From the NCBI GenBank assembly GCA_964419145.1, contig CAYQOM010000003.1, positions 186,001 to 250,000 on the forward strand: DNA of 64,000 nt, written 5' to 3'. Position 1 is the first letter of the stretch; every line of letters starts with the position of its first letter. Below are positions 58,432 through 64,000 of this stretch, piece after piece. This DNA comes from UBA2336 sp964419145. Its GTDB lineage: Bacteria > Bacteroidota > Bacteroidia > Cytophagales > Cyclobacteriaceae. The notes under the pieces were generated by a model that saw only the letters and a list, made by a program, of their open reading frames with translations, was not told the origin of the DNA and made no database searches. Both the position numbers and the translations under genes were made by a program.

Positions 58432-59330
58432 TGCGATCCCATTATCCTCTTGTTTCTTTTATTACCATCAATTACATACACATTAGAGAGACTATCAATT
58501 TTTTGGAGTCTGCCCAAAAAATAACCTATCCAAACGTTGAAATAATAGTTGTTGACAACGACTCACCCTCAGGCAAACCCACTTCTGAACTAAAAGAAAG
58601 ATTTCCACATGTTCATTTCATTCAGAGTGAAAAAAATCTTGGATTCGCAGGTGGTAACAATTTAGGAATTAAGGCGGCCAAAGGAGATTACTATTTTCTT
58701 CTTAACAATGATACCATCCTCTACCCTGACTTTCTGGAACCAATTGTAGACTTCATGGAGAGTCATCCTGATGCGGGAATAGCCTCTCCTAAAGTACTTT
58801 TTGAAGATGAAAAAACGATTCAATATGCCGGGGCTATTGCGATAAATAAATACACCGGGCGCGGTAAACGTCTGGGCCTGATGAAACAAGATCGTGGTCA
58901 ATATGATCGCTGTTATAAAACTGATCTGGGGCACGGTGCCGCTTTGATCATACCCAAAAAAGTTGTGGATAAAGTTGGGCTTATGCCCGAAATCTATTTT
59001 CTGTACTACGAAGAACACGATTGGTGTGAGCAAATAAAACGAGCTGGTTTTTCTATGTATTACCTCGGAATTTCCAAGATAATACACAAAGAATCGGTCA
59101 GTACGGGTGGAGATGAAAGTCCGTTGAAGGTATACTACATGACCCGAAACAGGATACTGTACATGCGTAGAAATTCACGTGGATTGGCGTTTCTTGCAGG
59201 GTTAGTTGTCTTCACGGCTAGTACAATTCCCAAAAAGACATTTCAATACTTGCTTACAGGAAAATTCAATTTATTAAAGGCATTCTTTAAAGGCATTTTG
59301 TGGAACATTGTAAATTGGCAAATTAAATAA
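58431..59330 (+). CDS. Glycosyltransferase, GT2 family (rhamnosyltransferase-like)
   Basis: 299 residues: SFITINYIHIRETINFLES, IIVVDNDSPSGKP, NLGFAGGNNLGIKAAKGDYYFLLNNDT (the donor-binding NND form) and YYEEHDWCEQIKRAGF, as in WbbL-type rhamnosyl- and related transferases. Soluble with a possible amphipathic C-terminus. It overlaps the preceding GT2 gene by one base. Confidence 0.88.
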   Translation: MRSHYPLVSFITINYIHIRETINFLESAQKITYPNVEIIVVDNDSPSGKPTSELKERFPHVHFIQSEKNLGFAGGNNLGIKAAKGDYYFLLNNDTILYPDFLEPIVDFMESHPDAGIASPKVLFEDEKTIQYAGAIAINKYTGRGKRLGLMKQDRGQYDRCYKTDLGHGAALIIPKKVVDKVGLMPEIYFLYYEEHDWCEQIKRAGFSMYYLGISKIIHKESVSTGGDESPLKVYYMTRNRILYMRRNSRGLAFLAGLVVFTASTIPKKTFQYLLTGKFNLLKAFFKGILWNIVNWQIK

Positions 59331-59338
59331 ACAACTAC

Positions 59339-59938
59339 GTGTCATTGACCTCCACCATCAATACCAAACGGGCTGCATACCTAAAAGAGAATCCTGATAG
59401 CTCAGTAATTGGATTTCTTTTTCACGCATTAGCCGGATTTTGGAGGGTATTTCTTGCAAAGATCTACCTACGAAAATGTACGAAGCTAGGCAGAATGGTT
59501 TCTGTTAACGGAAAGCCAGTAATTGGCAACCTGGGCGAAATCGTTCTGGGAGACGAGGTAAGGGTATGGTCCACCATTGTGCAGGCAAAACTCTACACCG
59601 GAAAAAAAGGAAAACTCATAGTAGGAAGAAATTCAAGATTGAACGGTGTGCATATCGATGCACGGGAATTAATACAGATTGGAGAAAACGTAAGAATTGC
59701 CCCATACACAATTATACTGGATAGCGATTTCCACGACCTTAAAGATCACTTCGCTGATGGAGCATCGCAACCCATTATTATTGAAGATGATGTTTGGCTT
59801 GCTACCCGGTGCACCATACTAAAGGGTGTGCGTATTGGAAAGGGTGCAGTTGTAGCCACTGGAGCAGTTGTAACAAAGGATGTCCCTCCTCGCACTGTGG
59901 TTGCAGGGGTACCAGCTAAAGTAATTAAGACCTTGTAA
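59339..59938 (+). CDS. Hexapeptide-repeat acyltransferase
   Basis: 199 residues starting with GTG. The C-terminal two thirds form a left-handed beta-helix with hexapeptide turns (LNGVHIDARELIQIGENVRIAPYTIILDSDFHDLKD, then IGKGAVVATGAVVTKDVPPRTVVAGVPAKVI), the signature of maltose/serine O-acetyltransferase-like enzymes. The His in DFHDL is the likely catalytic base. It probably acetylates a sugar of the polysaccharide. It lies 8 nt after the GT2 gene and 5 nt before asnB. Confidence 0.88.
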   Translation: MSLTSTINTKRAAYLKENPDSSVIGFLFHALAGFWRVFLAKIYLRKCTKLGRMVSVNGKPVIGNLGEIVLGDEVRVWSTIVQAKLYTGKKGKLIVGRNSRLNGVHIDARELIQIGENVRIAPYTIILDSDFHDLKDHFADGASQPIIIEDDVWLATRCTILKGVRIGKGAVVATGAVVTKDVPPRTVVAGVPAKVIKTL

Positions 59939-59943
59939 AAACT

Positions 59944-61842
59944 ATGTGCGGAATAGCAGGATTTGTTGACTTCTCAAAAAGCAGTACAGAACAGCAATTA
60001 AAAGCAATGACTGATGTGATTGCCTACCGTGGTCCCGATGATCAAGGTCAGGTGATGACTAATTTTCAACATTCCGTAGTTGGACTAGGGCATAGAAGAC
60101 TTTCAATTCTTGATTTATCTCCGCTAGGCCATCAACCTTATCACCACAATAAGATCTCTATTATTTTCAATGGTGAAATCTACAACTTTCAGTAAATTCG
60201 GAAAAAGCTCATTGCCCGTGGCTACAGCTTTAATTCAAATTCTGACACAGAAGTTATTATTAAGGCCTACGAGGCTTACGGATTGAATTGCATTGATGAT
60301 TTCATTGGAATGTTTTCATTTGCTATCCTGGATCAGGAAAAAGAAAAACTATTTCTTGTTAGGGATCGTGCAGGTGTTAAACCCATGCACTACTATTGGC
60401 ATAATGACATTCTGCTCTTTGGCTCTGAACTAAAATCGCTTCATCAGCATCCAGCCTTCAGGAAGGAAATGGATTTCAACAATCTTGCCCTTTACTTTCA
60501 ATACAGTTACATACCCGCCCCTTACACCATTTTCAAAAATACGCATAAACTTAAACCCGGGCATATTCTTGAATTAGATCTTAAAGCAAAGACTATTAAA
60601 ACCAGTTGCTATTGGAATGTGCTGGATCACTACAATAAGCCTAAGCTATCTATTTCATACCGGGAAGCAGAAGAACATTTGGAAGACCTGCTGAAATCTT
60701 CATGTGAATACCGTATGGTTTCAGATGTACCGGTGGGAGTTTTCTTAAGTGGGGGTTATGATAGTACAACCGTAGCGGCCTTATTACAAACAAATAGGAG
60801 CGAAAAACTAAAAACATTTACAATTGGATTTGAAGAACCAAAATTCAATGAAGCGCCTCATGCAAAAAAGGTTGCTGATTACCTGGGGACAGACCACACC
60901 GAATACTACTGCACACATAAGGAAGCTTTTGACATTATACCCAAACTTCCTGAGATATACGATGAACCCTTTGGCGATAACTCCATCATCCCAACAACAT
61001 TGGTTAGCAGGGTTGCAATAAAAAAAGTTAAAGTAGCTCTATCTGCAGATGGAGGTGATGAGATATTTGCAGGCTATCCGAAATTCCCAATGTCACTTCG
61101 GTATACAACAGGCATGAACCCTTGGGTTCGTACGCTCCTATCAGGGGCTATGCACTTGGTTAATCCGGATCTCATTCCATTCACCAAAAAAGCTTATAAC
61201 TTTTCAACGCGCTACAAAAAGATTCAACTCATCTTACAAAAGGGAAATCCGGTGCATGCGATGAAAGTTATTTCACAGTTTAATACAGCTGCAGAGTTAA
61301 AGGACCGATTCTTGTTTCCATTTGACCTTCCCAAAACAGATTTCGATATTAATGGAGAATTGAATGATTTCAACGATAATTTAAACAAAATGCTTGCTGT
61401 CGACTACAGAACCTTTCTGGTTGATAATAATTTAACTAAAGTTGATCGGGCAACCATGTCTGTCTCACTGGAGGGTAGAGAACCTCTGTTGGATCATCGC
61501 ATTATAGAATTCTCAGCACAACTTCCCTCGCATTATAAGTTTGAGAATGGAAAGGGAAAAATCATTCTGAAAAACATCGTGCATAAATATGTGCCTGAAA
61601 ATATCATGAATAGACCAAAGATGGGATTTATCGTTCCGATTATGGGTTGGTTCAGAAATGAATTAAAAGACATGGTGATGCATCATCTAAACGATGAAAG
61701 ATTAAGGCAAGATGGTATATTTAATATGCGCGAGGTAGCAGGCCTGCGTGATCGTTACCTCAAGGGGCATTCCGAAAACGTACAAAAATTGTGGCATCTG
61801 CTAATTTTTCAAATGTGGAAAGAAAGGTGGATGTTTCATTAA
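59944..61842 (+). pseudogene. asnB: Asparagine synthase (glutamine-hydrolysing) with in-frame stop
   Basis: One reading frame of 632 codons interrupted by a TAA at 60193-60195. The first part (83 codons) has the class II glutaminase start MCGIAGF (nucleophile Cys2), RGPDDQG, GHRRLSILDLSPLGHQPY and FNGEIYNFQ; the frame continues without shift as IRKKLIARGYSFNSNSDTEVI, and the synthetase part has LSGGYDSTT as the ATP PP-loop. The consensus expects Glu where the stop is, so a GAA to TAA change is likely. A downstream ATG at 60283 could restart synthesis of a 519-residue piece, but this lacks the full glutaminase. In this cluster the enzyme would amidate a sugar or a precursor. Confidence 0.85.
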
Positions 61843-61960
61843 TTACCATATAATATAAAATATAAGAATACACTGAGTAATATTAAAACTTAGAGAATCT
61901 AATCATCGATTTGCTTTCAGAAGACAGGAGAACTCAAATTGTTAAGTCAATTGTACCGTC

Positions 61961-63397
61961 ATGCTTTTTAACTCTATAGACTTTGCTATATTCTTACCAA
62001 TATCCTTTATCATATATTGGCTACTTAAAGACAAATTAAAAGCGCAAAACTTATTTATACTAATAATAAGCTACATCTTCTATGGATGGTGGGATTGGAG
62101 GTTTCTCTCCTTAATCATTTTTAGTTCATTCACAGATTTTTTTATTGGCCTAAAACTTGAAGATGAGAAGAGGCTGGTAAATAGAAAACTACTTTTAGCG
62201 CTAAGCCTTACAACCAATCTTGGCCTACTTGGATTTTTCAAATACTACAATTTCTTTCTTACTAATTTCACTGAAGCATTTTCATTCCTTGGTTACTCAT
62301 TTAGTCCGGAAAGACTAAATATAATCCTACCAGTAGGAATAAGCTTCTATACCTTTCAAACACTCAGTTATACAATAGATATCTATAGAAGAAACCTAAA
62401 GCCAACACGTGATATCATTTCATTTTTAGGATTCGTAAGTTTTTTTCCACAACTGGTTGCTGGCCCAATAGAACGAGCATCAAATTTGCTACCTCAATTT
62501 GAAAAGAAAAGAGTCTTTGAGTACAGTGCCGCGACAGATGGAATGAGACAAATACTTTGGGGCTTGTTTAAAAAGATTGTGATAGCTGATAATTGTGCAA
62601 TCTATGTAAATCAAATATTCACAAATCCAGATGACTTCAGTGGAAGCACTTTGGTATTGGGAGCAATTTTCTTTGGTTTTCAAATTTATGGTGATTTCTC
62701 TGGTTACTCGGATATAGCAATAGGTACCTCTAAGCTTTTTGGCTTTAATCTTATGCGAAATTTTGCATTTCCTTACTTTTCCAGGGATATAGCGGAGTTC
62801 TGGCGAAGATGGCACATTTCACTGTCCACGTGGTTTAGGGACTATCTTTATGTCCCACTTGGAGGAAGTAAGGTCAACACTCTGCTAAAAGTCCGAAATA
62901 CATTTATAATATTCGTAGTAAGTGGCTTCTGGCACGGTGCAAATTGGACTTTCATCATATGGGGATTACTAAATGCTATCTATTTCCTTCCGCTTCTCCT
63001 TAGAAAAAAGAACAGAAGCAATCTGGAAATTGTAGCTAAAGGAAAAATTCTACCAACACCAGTCGAAATATTGCAAATAGGCTTTACGTTTTTTCTTACA
63101 TCCATCGCGTGGGTGTTTTTTAGATCAGAGAGTGTAAATCATGCATTTCAATACTTGGGTGGCATATTCTCTCTGTCAATCTTCTCGCATCCAGAAATTT
63201 TCCCACTTAGGCTAATAACTTTGCTTGCAATTTTGACACTTGCAGAGTGGTTTCAAAGAGAAAATCAACACGCTATGGAACTTCGACAATCAGTAACAAA
63301 TCTACCACTTAGATGGAGTATCTATCTTTTTGTTTGCACGCTCATTATAGCTTTCGGTAATTTTAATAAAACGGAATTCATTTACTTTGCATTCTAA
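61961..63397 (+). CDS. MBOAT-family O-acyltransferase (AlgI-like)
   Basis: 478 residues with about ten membrane segments. MBOAT landmarks: LPVGISFYTFQTLSYTIDIYRR, FFPQLVAGPIERA, the DIAEFWRRWHISLSTWFRDYLYVPLGG segment (His285) and the catalytic His325 in SGFWHGANW. Such enzymes transfer acyl groups, usually acetyl, across the inner membrane to a polysaccharide, working with a periplasmic SGNH partner. The partner is the next gene, starting directly after its stop. A 118-nt gap precedes it, so it may have its own promoter. Confidence 0.9.
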   Translation: MLFNSIDFAIFLPISFIIYWLLKDKLKAQNLFILIISYIFYGWWDWRFLSLIIFSSFTDFFIGLKLEDEKRLVNRKLLLALSLTTNLGLLGFFKYYNFFLTNFTEAFSFLGYSFSPERLNIILPVGISFYTFQTLSYTIDIYRRNLKPTRDIISFLGFVSFFPQLVAGPIERASNLLPQFEKKRVFEYSAATDGMRQILWGLFKKIVIADNCAIYVNQIFTNPDDFSGSTLVLGAIFFGFQIYGDFSGYSDIAIGTSKLFGFNLMRNFAFPYFSRDIAEFWRRWHISLSTWFRDYLYVPLGGSKVNTLLKVRNTFIIFVVSGFWHGANWTFIIWGLLNAIYFLPLLLRKKNRSNLEIVAKGKILPTPVEILQIGFTFFLTSIAWVFFRSESVNHAFQYLGGIFSLSIFSHPEIFPLRLITLLAILTLAEWFQRENQHAMELRQSVTNLPLRWSIYLFVCTLIIAFGNFNKTEFIYFAF

Positions 63398-64000
63398 ATG
63401 AAAATATTTGTAATTAAGCTGATACTATTTGGTCTTGCATTTTTGTTCGTGTTTCTACTAACACCTCTTTTGACGTCATACTGGGTTAAGCGCAATGATT
63501 TCAAGAATGACCAAACAGAAAGCAATACGCTTATCATGGAGAAGAACAAAAACTATGACCTGGCATTTTTAGGCATTTCTCACGCCAGAAACTTTTCTCG
63601 TTATCAAAATCATGAAAGACTAGAACATTTCTTGAATAAAAAAATTCTAAATTTAGGTCAAGGAGCTAGTTCTTGCGGTGCGAATGAGCAGCTATTCTAT
63701 CTTAAATATGCATACAATAACAGAAAAATTAAAATTGACACATTGATTTATGTGCTCTCCCCACCATTGTTATTCTCAAATGAACTTAACATTACTTCCA
63801 GCACATTTGACTCAGAAGTTTTTGAGTTATCATTTCTATTTGAATACATGAATCATCAAAGCGAAAATAAATCTGAAAGACTTTTTCATTACACAAAATC
63901 TAAATTTTCTCCTGATTGGATTCTTCTTCAGCCAACAAAAAGAAACAAGAACGAAATTTTTCTTGAAAAGATTGACAGTGCTGCGGTTAGGGAAGGATTT
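63398..64000 (+). CDS. Probable SGNH-like MBOAT partner protein, partial
   Basis: 201 codons are visible from ATG 63398 with no stop before the window ends. The N-terminus is a membrane anchor (MKIFVIKLILFGLAFLFVFLLTPLLTSYW), followed by a periplasmic domain opening with DLAFLGISHARNF, which resembles the GxSH-type nucleophile block of AlgJ/DltD-like proteins, then NLGQGASSCGANEQLFYL. It begins directly after the MBOAT stop codon. These proteins complete the O-acetylation step. The C-terminal catalytic Asp/His region is outside the window. Confidence 0.75.
   Translation, partial: MKIFVIKLILFGLAFLFVFLLTPLLTSYWVKRNDFKNDQTESNTLIMEKNKNYDLAFLGISHARNFSRYQNHERLEHFLNKKILNLGQGASSCGANEQLFYLKYAYNNRKIKIDTLIYVLSPPLLFSNELNITSSTFDSEVFELSFLFEYMNHQSENKSERLFHYTKSKFSPDWILLQPTKRNKNEIFLEKIDSAAVREGF

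Noticed and set aside
60193..60195. Programmed stop readthrough or recoded amino acid in asnB
   Set aside because: TAA is not used for selenocysteine or pyrrolysine and there is no stimulatory structure visible; nonsense mutation is simpler.

Overview
The window reads as a piece of a Bacteroidota chromosome, most likely Cytophagales (Cyclobacteriaceae-like). Reasons: a very large secreted protein with SBBP and PKD repeats and a gliding-motility/type IX secretion C-terminal domain, a Porin_10-type outer-membrane barrel, a menaquinone (men) operon, MiaE, TAnnTTTG-type -7 promoter boxes, and general protein similarity. No rRNA, no CRISPR array and no complete insertion sequence was seen. One intact tRNA (tRNA-Ser, anticodon CGA) lies at 37026-37112.

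Region 1 (1 to about 16.5 kb, nearly all on the minus strand) is the right part of an integrative element whose left end is outside the window. Its right end holds a tyrosine recombinase, a small helical protein, an excisionase-type HTH and a RepA-like AAA ATPase, next to the 3' half of a CAU-anticodon tRNA (attachment-site scar, 16455-16497). The cargo is a defence island. It has an expanded type I restriction-modification operon in the order hsdM, Cys/His mini-protein, GmrSD-like DUF262/DUF1524 nuclease, AlbA_2 protein, hsdS, 86-aa protein, hsdR. This continues without a real gap into a PD-(D/E)XK nuclease, a basic protein and a winged-helix-like protein. At the far end sits a compact unit of HNH nuclease, a tiny basic protein and a guanidino-modifying (agmatine/peptidyl-arginine deiminase-like) enzyme, which I regard as the best candidate for an undescribed system. 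TGACAC-type repeats occur in two intergenic regions of the element.

Region 2 (16.5 to 17.02 kb) is a repeat patch: a 213-bp-period tandem repeat carrying inverted GC-rich REP-like hairpins, bracketed by two copies of the same tRNA tail plus terminator. A related REP mosaic occurs at 47.3-47.8 kb.

Region 3 (17 to 48.5 kb) is ordinary chromosome. It holds a secreted Gfo/Idh/MocA oxidoreductase, the T9SS-type giant protein, the tesA-ybbA-ybbP cluster, esterase, MFS and GntP transporters, a VPS10/BNR protein, an ArsR-SRPBCC-DoxX operon with two clear operator palindromes, OsmC, a lone FtsX-type permease, miaE, a porin, lpxK, a Nif3-like protein, a zinc-ribbon protein that has lost its cysteines, a TPR protein and a histidine phosphatase. 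Small gene relics occur at 33.9-34.2 kb and 36.9-37.0 kb.

Region 4 (48.5 to 55.5 kb) is one tightly packed run in which a menaquinone operon (menI-like, menF, menD, menB, menE) carries two unrelated VapBC toxin-antitoxin modules, one at its head and one between menB and menE; menA and menC are absent. Region 5 (55.7 to 64 kb) is the start of an exopolysaccharide/O-antigen cluster: response regulator, initiating sugar transferase with a degenerate receiver-like N-terminus, two GT2 enzymes, a hexapeptide acyltransferase, an asnB broken by one in-frame stop, an MBOAT acyltransferase and its SGNH-like partner running off the window edge.
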